Positions 10,117-19,566 of a stretch of 64,000 nucleotides of DNA are shown here, one piece after another. The notes under the pieces are model-generated. The model was not told the origin of the DNA. It was given only the letters and a program-made list of their open reading frames with translations, and did no database searches. The translations under genes and the position numbers were made by a program. Source of the stretch: Paenibacillus sp. PvR098 (lineage in GTDB: Bacteria > Bacillota > Bacilli > Paenibacillales > NBRC-103111); the NCBI RefSeq assembly GCF_017833255.1, contig NZ_JAFIBU010000001.1, positions 992,001-1,056,000 on the forward strand, given 5' to 3'. The first letter of the stretch is position 1. Each line of letters opens with the position of its first letter.

Positions 10117-11192
10117 GAGTTTCCTCGCTCCTTCTTGGTAGAATACGGCTCAGCGGGCTCCGTCACGTAAGCGGCGAGCAGAGCTGTGGTCTGTTCGATC
10201 GCTTCGATATGTGTCCTCTCCATCGCATGAGAAGCGTGTACTCCCGGCCCTATTAGCGCCGCCCGGATATTGCTGCCGGCTCTAAGCGCTGCAGAAGCGT
10301 CAGATCCGTATTGTGGATAAATGTCCACGGCGTGCTTCAGTCCATACCCCTTCGCCAGCTCGATTAGCTTGGTGGTCATCGCATAGTCGTACGGACCAGA
10401 TGAATCCTTCGCACAAATCGAAACGTCGAATTCCGTGCATATCAGATCATCGCCCATGGCCCCCATATCTACGGCAATCATTTCTTCGATATCCTCTGGA
10501 ATCCATGCCGCGCCGTGCCCGACTTCCTCGTAAGTGCTGATCAGTACCTTCAGCGTGCGCGCCGGCACGACCGCCTCCCGCTTTAGCAGCTCGAGCAACC
10601 CGAACAGAGCCGCTACTCCCGCTTTATCATCCAGATGCCTCGATTTAATGTAACCGTTCGTTTTAAACTGTGTTCTTGGATCAAAAGAAATAAAATCGCC
10701 GGGACCTATACCGAGTGCCCTTACCTCATCCGCATTGCTGACGGCTTCATCCAGACGTACTTCCATAACGGCTTCCTCCCGTTTCAGCTCACGGGCATCC
10801 GGATAAACATGAACCGACGGCTTATGGGTCAATATGGTACCGTCATACGTTCTGCCGTCCCGGGTGTGCACCCGGCAGTATTCGTTCTCAACGGAGCCCA
10901 TCATATAGCCTCCGATCAGCGTAAAGCGCAGAGTGCCGTTCCCTTTGATCGAACGCACCATGGCTCCAAGCGTATCAACGTGACCGGACAGACCTATGAC
11001 ATGATGCGGCTGGCCACCCTGCACCTCAATGATGCCGCAGCCTTTGGGTGTAAACCTCATAGCATAACCAAGTTTATCGGCTTCTTCCGCAAGCTTGTTC
11101 ATGATCTCACTGCAATATCCGCTTGGACTCGGCGTTTCGAGCAGCATGCCCAACAACCGCATTATATAATCTTGATTAACTTTCCCTCTCAA
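10113..11192 (-). CDS. M42-family metallo-aminopeptidase (YsdC/YtoP-like)
   Basis: This is a cytoplasmic metallopeptidase of family M42. Metal-binding motifs are visible in order: SGHVDTLG, RHLDDKAG, STYEEVGHGA with the catalytic Glu pair, VDMGAM, and a late HASHAMERTH histidine. The length of about 360 residues is normal. A GTG at 11201 is possible, but the motif AAGGTGAT positioned eight bases ahead of an in-frame TTG at 11192 makes TTG the better start. Family members are dodecameric aminopeptidases or, in some cases, glucanases; peptide hydrolysis is the usual activity. The stop overlaps the following yfmR start. Confidence 0.85.
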   Translation of the reverse strand: MRGKVNQDYIMRLLGMLLETPSPSGYCSEIMNKLAEEADKLGYAMRFTPKGCGIIEVQGGQPHHVIGLSGHVDTLGAMVRSIKGNGTLRFTLIGGYMMGSVENEYCRVHTRDGRTYDGTILTHKPSVHVYPDARELKREEAVMEVRLDEAVSNADEVRALGIGPGDFISFDPRTQFKTNGYIKSRHLDDKAGVAALFGLLELLKREAVVPARTLKVLISTYEEVGHGAAWIPEDIEEMIAVDMGAMGDDLICTEFDVSICAKDSSGPYDYAMTTKLIELAKGYGLKHAVDIYPQYGSDASAALRAGSNIRAALIGPGVHASHAMERTHIEAIEQTTALLAAYVTEPAEPYSTKKERGNS

Positions 11193-11277
11193 AGCTATCA
11201 CCTTCGTTCATTTGCTTCTATTCTATTTTTCGTGTAAGCTACGATTGGATCCAAAATAAGGAGGTTGACTTTTATCT

Positions 11278-11607
11278 ATGTCAGAAACATTGCCACCCAA
11301 AACATGCAGTATTGACCGACTCGTTACCAAGGAAGACGATGTAGAAAAGGTACTTAGCGGTGAAAAAACGGCGACTCGCCGGAACGGACGCTACGCCGAT
11401 ATCGGTGAGGTCATGGAGCTCAAGGGCCGTAAATTCGAAGTAACGAAAGTGTACCAGCAATCCTTAGGCGAGTTAACAGACGAATCCGTTCAAACCGAAG
11501 GGTACCCGAATGTGGAAGCTTACAAAAACTACATTATGTCTATGCATGCCGGAATGCCTTGGCTTCCCCAAATGAAAGTTTGGGTGCACGAATTCCGCGC
11601 GGTTTGA
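11278..11607 (+). CDS. ASCH/PUA-like domain protein
   Basis: This 109-residue protein looks like a stand-alone ASCH domain, a PUA-like fold thought to bind RNA or modified nucleosides. The resemblance rests on DVEKVLSGEKTATRRNGRY near the N-terminus, the GEVMELKGRKFEVTKVYQQ strand region, and the LGELTDESVQTEGYPNVEAY segment. The ATG has a strong AAGGAGG upstream. It is monocistronic, with a terminator after it. Some related proteins remove acetyl groups from acetylcytidine, but I cannot show that here. Confidence 0.6.
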   Translation: MSETLPPKTCSIDRLVTKEDDVEKVLSGEKTATRRNGRYADIGEVMELKGRKFEVTKVYQQSLGELTDESVQTEGYPNVEAYKNYIMSMHAGMPWLPQMKVWVHEFRAV

Positions 11608-11614
11608 TATGCAA

Positions 11615-11704
11615 AAACAGTGTAGCCGCTTTTTTTGACGGGAAAGAGGGACACGGTACCCCCGCGCCCGCCCGTCAACAGGCGCCTGCTACACTGTTTT
11701 TTTT
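11615..11704 (+). terminator. long intrinsic terminator after the ASCH gene
   Basis: AAACAGTGTAGC (11615-11626) pairs with GCTACACTGTTT (11688-11699), followed by T residues. An inner pair, TTGACGGG with CCCGTCAA, makes a branched or extended stem. Confidence 0.7.
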
Positions 11705-11733
11705 GTACTTCCTAATGCTGGAGGCCTTATTTC

Positions 11734-12165
11734 ATGTATCCTTGGCTGGTATTTATCCATTCCATTAGCGCGATGGTGTCGATCGGACCTTACATCGTGC
11801 TGATTCCTATGCTCCGGAAGCTGAAAAACTCAGAGGAAGCGGTGACCGATTCTTACTTGGATTCGTTTCAGTTCACTGTTCGCTTATCCAAGCATGCCGG
11901 GCATGTCCTTGTCGGATCCGGGCTGCTTCTCATGTGGCTCGGCAACTGGCCTTGGACCACCCCATGGATCGCGGCGACGTTCGCGATTCTGTTCGCCTCG
12001 TTGTTCTTCCTGGCCCGCGCCTTCTCCCCAACGATTCGCAAACTGCGCGAGCAGGGGGAAAACCGTGTGTATTTAGTTCGGAAGCTCAGCCGAGCGTTGT
12101 ACATCTATTTATTCGTTCTTTTCCTGATGCTTTGGCTGATGATGATGAAGCCTCAGCTTTGGTAG
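11734..12165 (+). CDS. DUF2269-like small membrane protein
   Basis: This 143-residue protein has four hydrophobic helices: residues about 3-25, 50-70, 78-95 and 120-138. Features include an N-terminal His (FIHSISAM), a second His in the RLSKHAGHVLVGSG loop, and a Trp-rich loop (GNWPWTTPW). This pattern resembles the DUF2269 family of predicted integral membrane proteins. The function is unknown. It starts about 30 bases after the preceding terminator and reads towards the Dabb gene on the opposite strand. Confidence 0.55.
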   Translation: MYPWLVFIHSISAMVSIGPYIVLIPMLRKLKNSEEAVTDSYLDSFQFTVRLSKHAGHVLVGSGLLLMWLGNWPWTTPWIAATFAILFASLFFLARAFSPTIRKLREQGENRVYLVRKLSRALYIYLFVLFLMLWLMMMKPQLW

Positions 12166-12184
12166 AATGCAGCTCAGATCGGAA

Positions 12185-12475
12185 TCAGCTCTCGAAATCG
12201 ACGCAAATGCTGGTTCCGTCGAGCACTTGCTTCATGTGTGCTTTTACCTCGAGGTGAAGCGGATGATTGTCGTAAGCCTCAAGGTCCTCAAGCGAATCGA
12301 ACCTCGTGATCAGTGCAATGTCGTAGGAACGATCCAGATTCAGCACGTCAGTGCCGACTTCAATGTAGCGAAGCAACGGAATTTTCCCCTCCATATTTTT
12401 GAGCACGTTATAAGTCACCTTCACAGCCTCCGGGCTCCGGTCTTTCAGCTTAAACATAACAACATGCGTAATCAT
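12185..12475 (-). CDS. Dabb (stress-responsive A/B barrel) domain protein
   Basis: This 96-residue protein is a single dimeric alpha/beta barrel domain. The start ITHVVMFKLKDRSPEAV and the later SYDIALITRFDSLEDLEAYDNHPLH match the Dabb pattern, including the conserved His of HPLH. Related small proteins include stress-induced plant proteins and some cyclases. No enzymatic function can be assigned from context, since it lies alone between a membrane protein gene and the end of the Tad operon. Confidence 0.8.
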   Translation of the reverse strand: MITHVVMFKLKDRSPEAVKVTYNVLKNMEGKIPLLRYIEVGTDVLNLDRSYDIALITRFDSLEDLEAYDNHPLHLEVKAHMKQVLDGTSICVDFES

Positions 12476-12620
12476 CGCATTCGCTCCCTTTTTAAATAAC
12501 TTATCAGCTGTAGCTTAATTCTTCAAACGTTAACAAGCTCGTGAAAGATTCAATACCCCTGTCTATGAAAAGAAATCACATGATCAAGAATTCATTATAG
12601 CATTGTAAGCTCACCGTAAT

Positions 12621-13535
12621 CTACATAAATCCTGACTTGATTTTACGGAGTAAGACAGGAATTGCCCTCCGTATTCTTTTCAGAATAAGAATACAAAGCT
12701 GAACCCGGATGTTTACATGTCTCGTGATCGAAACGGGTATCGTTCTTAATGGCTCCAGCAGCATTAGGCTGATGTTGTCTTCCGCTTTCTTATTTAAAGC
12801 CTTTGAGAGAAGATCATCGCACATTTCTTGTGCATCCGCTTTACTCTGAAGCTGCTTGCGGATCATGGCAGCTACAGCTTGATCGGAATAAAGATCGTGA
12901 AACCCGTCGCTGCTGATGAGAAACAACGTATGAGCCGAATACAAGCCTGAACGTATGTATATATCGGGATCTTTGCGCATGCCGAGCGACTGCAGCAATA
13001 CGTGACGCCTCGGATGCGTACGTGCGCGTTTCTCGGACATCCGTCCGCTGCGCACCTGATCGGCAGCCCATGAATGGTCGCGGGTCAACCGGTCGCAATG
13101 ACCATTCGACTTCAAGCGATACACCCGGCAGTCGCCCACATGGACAATGGTGTATACAGGCTCTGCGAGAATGAGCAGTGTCAACGTCGTGCCAAGCACG
13201 CAGTTTCTTTGGTTCGCCGCATCACGGATTTCCCGGTGGATAGAACGAAAAAGCTTCTCCGCTTCCTGCTCTACCACCTCTGTACGGTCTGACGCAGCAA
13301 GCAGCGTGGGCAAGCGATCCTCGAGCCATGCTTTTACCCTTTGTACGGCAACCTCACTTGCCCAACCGCCGTCCGCCGTCCCCCCCATCCCATCGGCGAT
13401 GACTGCTGCGGCGTAAGGCTTTCCGTCCCGCCCCGTACCCATCCGGAGCAGGGAACGGTCTTCATTCAATGTGCGAAACCACCCTGAGTGCGTGGCTGCT
13501 CCGTACCGCCAGTGCACGGCAAACGTCTTTTTCAC
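12621..13535 (-). CDS. PP2C-type serine/threonine phosphatase
   Basis: This is a metal-dependent protein phosphatase of the PPM/PP2C family. Visible motifs are the metal-binding NEDRSLL and VIADGMGGTADG, VHVGDCRVYRL, LTRDHSWAADQV, LISSDGFHDL and the final DNISLML aspartate. After the roughly 260-residue catalytic core there is a basic, partly hydrophobic C-terminal extension of about 40 residues. It is the last gene of the Tad operon and starts three bases after the FHA-domain gene. It probably dephosphorylates Ser/Thr phosphoproteins that the FHA partner recognises; no kinase gene is in the operon. Confidence 0.85.
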   Translation of the reverse strand: MKKTFAVHWRYGAATHSGWFRTLNEDRSLLRMGTGRDGKPYAAAVIADGMGGTADGGWASEVAVQRVKAWLEDRLPTLLAASDRTEVVEQEAEKLFRSIHREIRDAANQRNCVLGTTLTLLILAEPVYTIVHVGDCRVYRLKSNGHCDRLTRDHSWAADQVRSGRMSEKRARTHPRRHVLLQSLGMRKDPDIYIRSGLYSAHTLFLISSDGFHDLYSDQAVAAMIRKQLQSKADAQEMCDDLLSKALNKKAEDNISLMLLEPLRTIPVSITRHVNIRVQLCILILKRIRRAIPVLLRKIKSGFM

Positions 13536-13538
13536 TCG

Positions 13539-15041
13539 CTAAGACCCCATTATGAACTTAAATTCGGTCCTTACGATCTTTACTATATCACCTTCTTTCA
13601 AAGGCTGCACCTGATAAGGCACCAATGTCTCCCCATTCAAGGCCGTACCGTTGCGCGAACCCAGGTCTCGAATTCCATAACCCTCGGGTTGTTTCATGAT
13701 TTCAGCGTGAAGACGGGACACTCCCGGTTCCTCGTGGAATAAATCCACTTCTTCCGCAGCGCGTCCTATGACGAAGCCGGATTTACAGATGCTCGCCTGC
13801 TCTCGACTGCCTTCCTTCAAAAATTCCAAAAAAGGCTCTTCCCGCTTCGTCTTCGGTACCAGCCTTCCAATAAACACGGTTGCGTCGGGAGGACTCAATA
13901 ACGTAGTTCGCATAGCAAGGTTAGAGGGCTGCGACTGGGAAGAGAACGGTTCCGCCACCGGGATGTCAGCTCTTGCGGGTTCACGGTGTGCCCCGGACTC
14001 CGCAAGCCCGATTCGGGCGAAAAAACCGCCATCATTATTGGCATCATAGGAAGGAACCCAATCTTCCACGGGCGGGTCCTCCTCGGTGTCAGCTTCTGCA
14101 GCTTTCCGAATGTTTCGTAGGAGGACGAAACCCATTGCCCCGATCAACAAGGTCAGACCTGTGGAGACTAAGAGCATGCTATCTTGGGGATGATCCGCAT
14201 AAAGCTTCCATATGAAACTCCAAGCAAGCATGATCAGCAGGATGATCCAAAGCTGCTTTTTTCGATGGTCCACGGCTGGACCTTGAACTTCAGATTCCTC
14301 TTCTGTTGTCAAGAGCGGGGAAAAGGGTTGAACGCGATGATGCCTAACGCCAGATTCTTGCCAAACTTGCTGTTCTTCCATGAACTTCTGATCTGCTGTA
14401 GACGGTTTTTCAGGAGGCTCCAAAGACTTCGGAACCCCATTTGAGACCACGGGGGAATCCTGGAGTAGGTTCAGCTGGTTATGCAGCAGCTGCTTCAACT
14501 CAGGTAAGTTGAAAGCTTCCTCCTGCAAATAGCGCATCAGCTCTTGAAAACCTCTGCCATGAAGTTCGGTAACCCGGTGGATCCATTTGGAAGCCAGCCG
14601 TTGAAAATCCGAGGACACCGTATGTTTTCCTTCCAAATTGTCTTTGGGAACATAAGTAAAATACATGTCATGCATCCCGCTGCCGCAGTAGATATATTCC
14701 TCTTCAAGCACGTATCGCCCCGGCTGAAGCATATAAATTTTGCTGTCATCCATCACCTCGACGATCCGCAGCAGCAGCTTGTAATACTCACGAAGCGTCA
14801 ACCGCTCCATACGGAGCCAATGGGCCAACATTTTCTTGCCTGTGATCTTGTAGTGAAGCCGCATCTGACCATCCTTCGCCTCTACCTGCATTTCAAGCAG
14901 TCTTGGAATCCGATTTGCAGAAAGCATATTAACCTGAAAGGAAGACAAATCATCCTCCTGTCCGTGAGGAAAGGTGAGAACCATATAATGTCCATGTTCA
15001 CTTACGTAGTTCACTTGCAGTCCATAAAGCTGTTGATCCAC
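13539..15041 (-). CDS. FHA-domain membrane protein (DUF6382-like N-terminus)
   Basis: This 500-residue protein has three parts. Residues 1-180 form a soluble domain resembling DUF6382 found next to Tad genes. Two adjacent hydrophobic segments follow at about 265-310. The C-terminal 80 residues are a canonical FHA domain with FVIGRAAEEVDL, GVSRLHAEI and IRDLGSRNGTALNG, the residues that bind phosphothreonine. The FHA domain should therefore face the cytoplasm. It lies between the prepilin peptidase and PP2C genes and likely links phosphorylation to pilus assembly; that link is inference. Confidence 0.75.
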   Translation of the reverse strand: MDQQLYGLQVNYVSEHGHYMVLTFPHGQEDDLSSFQVNMLSANRIPRLLEMQVEAKDGQMRLHYKITGKKMLAHWLRMERLTLREYYKLLLRIVEVMDDSKIYMLQPGRYVLEEEYIYCGSGMHDMYFTYVPKDNLEGKHTVSSDFQRLASKWIHRVTELHGRGFQELMRYLQEEAFNLPELKQLLHNQLNLLQDSPVVSNGVPKSLEPPEKPSTADQKFMEEQQVWQESGVRHHRVQPFSPLLTTEEESEVQGPAVDHRKKQLWIILLIMLAWSFIWKLYADHPQDSMLLVSTGLTLLIGAMGFVLLRNIRKAAEADTEEDPPVEDWVPSYDANNDGGFFARIGLAESGAHREPARADIPVAEPFSSQSQPSNLAMRTTLLSPPDATVFIGRLVPKTKREEPFLEFLKEGSREQASICKSGFVIGRAAEEVDLFHEEPGVSRLHAEIMKQPEGYGIRDLGSRNGTALNGETLVPYQVQPLKEGDIVKIVRTEFKFIMGS

Positions 15042-15057
15042 TCCAATATCCTCCTTT

Positions 15058-15567
15058 TCACCATAAAATAAAGGTGTATGCCGCCCCTGGCGCTACAGCC
15101 CACATGAATGGAAATCGCAGACGATCACTCGGAACCGAAACCCAAACAAGAGGCGTCAGATCACGAAAAACAACGACGCGCAGCAGAGTCACGGCCGTAT
15201 TCTTTAGCCTTTGCAGCCCGTCGCTGCGCCATAATAAAATGAAAACGGCGATACATCCCGCTATCAGGAGGGAAGCCGACATGACATAGAGTACATGGAT
15301 CGCGCCAACCAGCGACCCCAATGCGGCGAACAGCTTTACATCGCCTGCTGCTACGGCACGCAAAGCATATAATGCCACCATCGGAACAAAACCCGATAGA
15401 AATCCTAAGCCGGCAAACAACAAGCCGTTCCAACTGTCGGCAGTCAGATGGTAAATGATCCCTCCCCCGGTTCCTGCAAGTGTAAGCCAATTCGGAATTT
15501 TATGCTTTGTGATATCCGTTACAAAAGCAACCGACAGTAGTAAGCCAGCTAACCACAGCGACATCAT
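15058..15567 (-). CDS. tadV: A24-type prepilin peptidase (TadV/CpaA-like)
   Basis: This 169-residue polytopic membrane protease is expected to process the Flp pilin and pseudopilins of the same operon. The two catalytic aspartates of family A24 are visible in VAFVTDITKHKIPNW and in AAGDVKLFAALG. About six hydrophobic segments are present, and the N-methyltransferase domain of large PilD enzymes is absent, as in TadV. The ATG at 15567 overlaps the stop of the upstream TadE gene (ATGATG) and has GGGAGGGGG directly upstream, which indicates translational coupling. Confidence 0.85.
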   Translation of the reverse strand: MMSLWLAGLLLSVAFVTDITKHKIPNWLTLAGTGGGIIYHLTADSWNGLLFAGLGFLSGFVPMVALYALRAVAAGDVKLFAALGSLVGAIHVLYVMSASLLIAGCIAVFILLWRSDGLQRLKNTAVTLLRVVVFRDLTPLVWVSVPSDRLRFPFMWAVAPGAAYTFILW

Positions 15568-16226
15568 GCTCCCCCTCCCACCCATGCGCGCTCGAGCGCT
15601 TGTTTTCGCAGCAGGATCGTTTTTTTGAAAAACGGAACCGCAAATGTATACTCATACTGTGCCTCGATGGTCACATAGGCCTCCTCATGGTTATCCAAAT
15701 CAGGAAACGTAAGCTGAGTTACCAGCAGCTTCTCCGTCTCAAGCCTATCCGTCTCCGCGAAAGAAGCTATGATAGGCGTAGCCGCTTTCGCCAATTGGCG
15801 CTCAAGTGATTCCCTTGCATTAGCCGCGGCTAAACTCCCCATCGCCTCGAGCTGTTCCCTTCGCTGCTGCTCCCACTCAACTAAGTCGACAAGCGGCTCC
15901 GGAATCCATCGCTCATAACGTTCTACGAAAACTTCTGCATCCAAAACCTTTTGTCTCGCCGTATCCGCTTGCGCCACAACATTGCCAATCCAGACACTGG
16001 CTTGGCTGTTAGACCACTGAGATTGTCCTTCCCTGTACAATTGCTCCACGGGATACATGTTCGCCGCAATGACCTTTGCTGATTCCGAAACGGCTGACTG
16101 CAGCGCCATCTCCGTAAGAGACAACCGAATGAACGCTGTGAGAAGAGTCACGAAGGCGATAAAGAAAGGAAGCGTCAACGCCGCTTCCAGCACGATGCTT
16201 CCCTGCTGATCTTTCATGAAACGCAT
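15564..16226 (-). CDS. tadE: TadE-like pseudopilin
   Basis: This 220-residue protein has a TadE-type N-terminus: DQQGSIVLEAALTLPFFIAF, in which the Gly-Ser and Glu of the class III prepilin signal precede a single hydrophobic segment. The rest is an extracytoplasmic domain with a helical middle and beta-rich C-terminus. It should be processed by the prepilin peptidase encoded immediately downstream and serve as a minor pilin. A GGGGGCGG site lies ahead of the ATG. Confidence 0.8.
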   Translation of the reverse strand: MRFMKDQQGSIVLEAALTLPFFIAFVTLLTAFIRLSLTEMALQSAVSESAKVIAANMYPVEQLYREGQSQWSNSQASVWIGNVVAQADTARQKVLDAEVFVERYERWIPEPLVDLVEWEQQRREQLEAMGSLAAANARESLERQLAKAATPIIASFAETDRLETEKLLVTQLTFPDLDNHEEAYVTIEAQYEYTFAVPFFKKTILLRKQALERAWVGGGA

Positions 16227-16238
16227 CTGTTCCGCCCC

Positions 16239-18527
16239 CTAATATGTATAATCCGCCGTTTTGGTGATTCGACACCGGTTACCGTCAATGGCACAGCCGG
16301 AAAAATCCATCTTCCCGATCGCTTTCATCACCCGCGGAAGAAACCAAAGCTGAAATGAGGTCGAAGCGGTTCCTGATACATAGGTCGTAGCTTCCCGCAA
16401 ATCGAGTCCGGTATTCACCTGCAGAAGCCCTTGCATACGGGACAACAGTGTCTCTTCACGGTTGTGCAAAAGTAGGAACACGCGCAAGTAATCTTTATAT
16501 CCCATAGTCAGTGCATTGCCGAGTTTGCTTGAAACGGGAAGCTGCTCACCCTGAATCAGTTTAGTCATATCCTGTTGTGCTTGAAGCGCTCCTTCTGCTA
16601 TCGCTGCGAGAAGGACCAACAGCGGTGAGCCTGAGGTTAATACCTTGCTTTGAGGTTCGAGAAGCGATTCCAGCACGCCGACGGCTAACCGAAACGCGAA
16701 CATTTCCGCGTAAGCCATGGTATAATTACCGGCGCATGACTCGGAACCATAAAGCAAGTATTCCACCTCTTGGTTTGTGAGCGGATGCTGTCCCGGTAAC
16801 GAAAGCTCATTGGACGTTTTAACGCGCCCGAAGGCGTCTTTTTCCAGTCCCAAAGTACGATAGCTGAATTTGCTAACGGCAAATTCATTGATATAAAACT
16901 CGTCCCTAACCTCTGTCAGCGCGTGCTCCAGCGCAGCGACCAGCCTTAAGGCCGACAAACCGGCCTCATCGGGCTTTTGCAAATCCACGTCTGGGACCGG
17001 AGAAGGCGCGCTGGCCGCTTGATTCAAATCCAAATAAGCCTGAACATATCCTGTACTTCCACGCTCGGCTGGATTTCCATTCAGCTTTTTGTAATACACT
17101 TCATAAGGATCCGTCCCGCTTATCAGACTGCAGCTTCCAAGGCCTCGCTGAATTTGATCCAGCACCGCTTGCGTTTTTGACCTCTGCTCCCGCTTGGCCG
17201 TCCGGTTCACGCCGGTTTTGCGTTGACGCTCCACTTCGCCCGGGTTATATCGGGAAAATACTTCTTCCGCCTTCTGACGGAAACCGTCCAAAGAGGACAT
17301 CGTGGTAGAGTACTTCTGCTGTGTGAACAGCAATCCGTCTTGGATTTGCGCATAAACCCCGTAAAACTGTGAGACCGAGGCGCCTATGCCGGCTTCCTGT
17401 TCGTCCAGATCTTGCCGGTCTACAAGCTGCACATGCGCAAAAACCTTTTCCGCTTCCAATGCATCACTGCCCCCTGTTTGTGAAGAAGCCTGTCGGGATA
17501 TTTCGGCGTTAAGCTCATCGTTTGCCTTCTTGGACAGTTTCATGGCATGCCCATAAGTTTCATGTATTGAACTTAAAGCTTTCATATCTGACGTTGATTT
17601 GACCTTTAACATGGCGAGCACTTCCGCATATCTGAGAAGATCTTGCAGAAGCTGTTCGTATTCCATTACCTTTTGAACGGATTCATCCATTTGACGCTGA
17701 AGATCCATACGAGCTTGATGCAGTTGAGCCATAGCTTCGGCCGTAACAGCTCCTGCGGAGACCATAGCAAATATCGTTCCATTCAAGCTGTTGATCTGTT
17801 CTTGAATAGTTTGCACCTGTGTTCTGGCGCTTTGGAGCGTCGCCCGGACGTTCTCGATCGTATGAATGCCGATTCGTCCACTGATTTCGTTCAAATCGCT
17901 CAGATGCGTTTGATAGAACGGATGCATATCCGCCACCTTTTGACGGATGTCTAGAAAGGCCTCCCAAGTCTGATCCAAACGAAGGTCACGTTCTTCCAAC
18001 AGCTTCTCCACCATAGCTGCATTCTCTCCGAATCGGGAGGCTTGACCCAAACCAGCAGCAACCCCGGTTTTCTTGAACTTGTCGGCAATCTCCAGTCCAT
18101 AAATCAGTGGAGCCCGGTACTTCATCTCTTCTAATATTTGCTGTTTGAATATGCCATGATTAGATAGAGCATACATAGGTGTGATTCGGGCAGAACCCGG
18201 ATCATAGCGCTGATCGATAAAGCGAAAGCGATCCGGCTCCGCTGCTTCGGACACATTGCCGGCAACCGTCCGTTCAAAAATTCGGTTTGACCCCTCACCT
18301 CCGGAATGAAGCGAATAAAGTCCATAAGTATGGAGCGATTTGGAATATGCGGAGAGGGTAGAGCGGACCCCGGCCTTTACCGCATTCTCCGCTTCCTTAT
18401 CCGCGCTTTTCCACCTCATCACATCGATCAGCAGTCCGCACAATAAAAAAACGGGAACGAGGACCACAATCAAATAGATCGAGACGGCACCGCTCTGTTC
18501 CTTCCAAAGCCGGTTCCAGCTTCTCAG
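16239..18527 (-). CDS. large TadG-like Tad pilus-associated protein, probable CTG start
   Basis: This large protein of about 762 residues has one N-terminal hydrophobic segment (IYLIVVLVPVFLLCGLLIDV) preceded by EQSGAVS, the TadE/TadG-type signal context, and a long extracytoplasmic part. Much of residues 150-420 is predicted coiled coil. The first conventional start, a TTG at 18473, falls inside the hydrophobic helix and has no ribosome binding site. The frame is open upstream to a TAG, and a CTG at 18527 sits eight bases after GGAGG, restoring a normal N-terminus. I therefore propose initiation at CTG. It follows another TadE-like gene by about 20 bases. Confidence 0.72.
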   Translation of the reverse strand: MRSWNRLWKEQSGAVSIYLIVVLVPVFLLCGLLIDVMRWKSADKEAENAVKAGVRSTLSAYSKSLHTYGLYSLHSGGEGSNRIFERTVAGNVSEAAEPDRFRFIDQRYDPGSARITPMYALSNHGIFKQQILEEMKYRAPLIYGLEIADKFKKTGVAAGLGQASRFGENAAMVEKLLEERDLRLDQTWEAFLDIRQKVADMHPFYQTHLSDLNEISGRIGIHTIENVRATLQSARTQVQTIQEQINSLNGTIFAMVSAGAVTAEAMAQLHQARMDLQRQMDESVQKVMEYEQLLQDLLRYAEVLAMLKVKSTSDMKALSSIHETYGHAMKLSKKANDELNAEISRQASSQTGGSDALEAEKVFAHVQLVDRQDLDEQEAGIGASVSQFYGVYAQIQDGLLFTQQKYSTTMSSLDGFRQKAEEVFSRYNPGEVERQRKTGVNRTAKREQRSKTQAVLDQIQRGLGSCSLISGTDPYEVYYKKLNGNPAERGSTGYVQAYLDLNQAASAPSPVPDVDLQKPDEAGLSALRLVAALEHALTEVRDEFYINEFAVSKFSYRTLGLEKDAFGRVKTSNELSLPGQHPLTNQEVEYLLYGSESCAGNYTMAYAEMFAFRLAVGVLESLLEPQSKVLTSGSPLLVLLAAIAEGALQAQQDMTKLIQGEQLPVSSKLGNALTMGYKDYLRVFLLLHNREETLLSRMQGLLQVNTGLDLREATTYVSGTASTSFQLWFLPRVMKAIGKMDFSGCAIDGNRCRITKTADYTY

Positions 18528-18549
18528 CTAACTCACCTCCCGATTCGTT

Positions 18550-19557
18550 TTATTCATGAATAACTACGACGACCCCGTTTCGCTCCAATTCACGAAGCAA
18601 GCCAGACGATAATTTGACCTTGGCTTGATCGGACCGCTTGAAAAAATGCCAGACGACACCATTCACTTTCCCTTTTTTAAGCAGCTCGGCATCTTTCGGC
18701 ATCTGAACCTCACGTAATTGCTTTTCAGTAAAATGATAGTAAGCTGCATGGGCTACCCCGCCTGCATCTATAGCGTCAATTATTCGCTTGGTTCCGGGAT
18801 GAACCTCGATTTCGTCCTCCTTGCCACTTACCAAGACTTGCAAATATTTAGCAGCTTGCTCATGACCTGTAATTTGCTGGGGCTCTTTAATGGAGGTTTT
18901 GGGTTCGACCATTGCCGCGAGTGCATCTCTGGGCTTGATACGGCCTTGAATCTCTCCGATAAACGTCCGTGTTAGATCCGTTGTGCGGATCGTCTCCACC
19001 GGATCAATGACATAGGATTTGGACACTCCGCTAACATTCGCTTTGCCCCAAAGCCTTTCTGCGAAGTCCGGAAGCTGCACCGGCTTATGAAGCGCTGCCC
19101 GTACGAGACGCAGTACACCGTAATTTTCGTATCCCAGCTCCCCTTGAGCTTCATCAGCTGACATGGTGCTCGCAGCCCTTACAAGCTTCCCTTGGGGTCC
19201 ACCATCTGGAGTTGCGCTGTTCTGATTTAGCGGAAGACTAACGGTCGCGGACGGCATTGGCAGCAAAAAGCTGAACATATGAGACACATTGTCGTTCGTA
19301 AGCCGCCAATATAATCCGTCGTTCTCTCCCGACTTCACCGCGCCTGTGTACGGATCCTTTCTGCTGTTATCCCAAATATAGGCCGCCCGGTCAGCCGTCA
19401 TGGCAGCCGTATAATGCAACGAAGCTTGGTGATAACTAAAGAGCGCGAGAAATAAAAGCAGCACCGTCGCCAGAAAAATGACCGGCAGCGTAAGCGACGC
19501 CTCCAATGTGATTTGCCCGGCTGGGTCCCTGAGAAAGCGATAGATTCGCTTATACAT
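18550..19557 (-). CDS. TadE-like pseudopilin (second copy)
   Basis: This 335-residue protein begins with a TadE-type segment, DPAGQITLEASLTLPVIFLA, with the Gly-Gln cleavage context and Glu at position +5, followed by one hydrophobic helix and a long exported domain. The upstream pilin stop abuts a GTG at 19566, but the ATG at 19557 has AGGTG at suitable spacing and is preferred. It is unrelated in its C-terminal domain to the 220-residue TadE protein, suggesting a distinct minor pilin. Confidence 0.78.
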   Translation of the reverse strand: MYKRIYRFLRDPAGQITLEASLTLPVIFLATVLLLFLALFSYHQASLHYTAAMTADRAAYIWDNSRKDPYTGAVKSGENDGLYWRLTNDNVSHMFSFLLPMPSATVSLPLNQNSATPDGGPQGKLVRAASTMSADEAQGELGYENYGVLRLVRAALHKPVQLPDFAERLWGKANVSGVSKSYVIDPVETIRTTDLTRTFIGEIQGRIKPRDALAAMVEPKTSIKEPQQITGHEQAAKYLQVLVSGKEDEIEVHPGTKRIIDAIDAGGVAHAAYYHFTEKQLREVQMPKDAELLKKGKVNGVVWHFFKRSDQAKVKLSSGLLRELERNGVVVVIHE

Positions 19558-19566
19558 CTTCAACAC

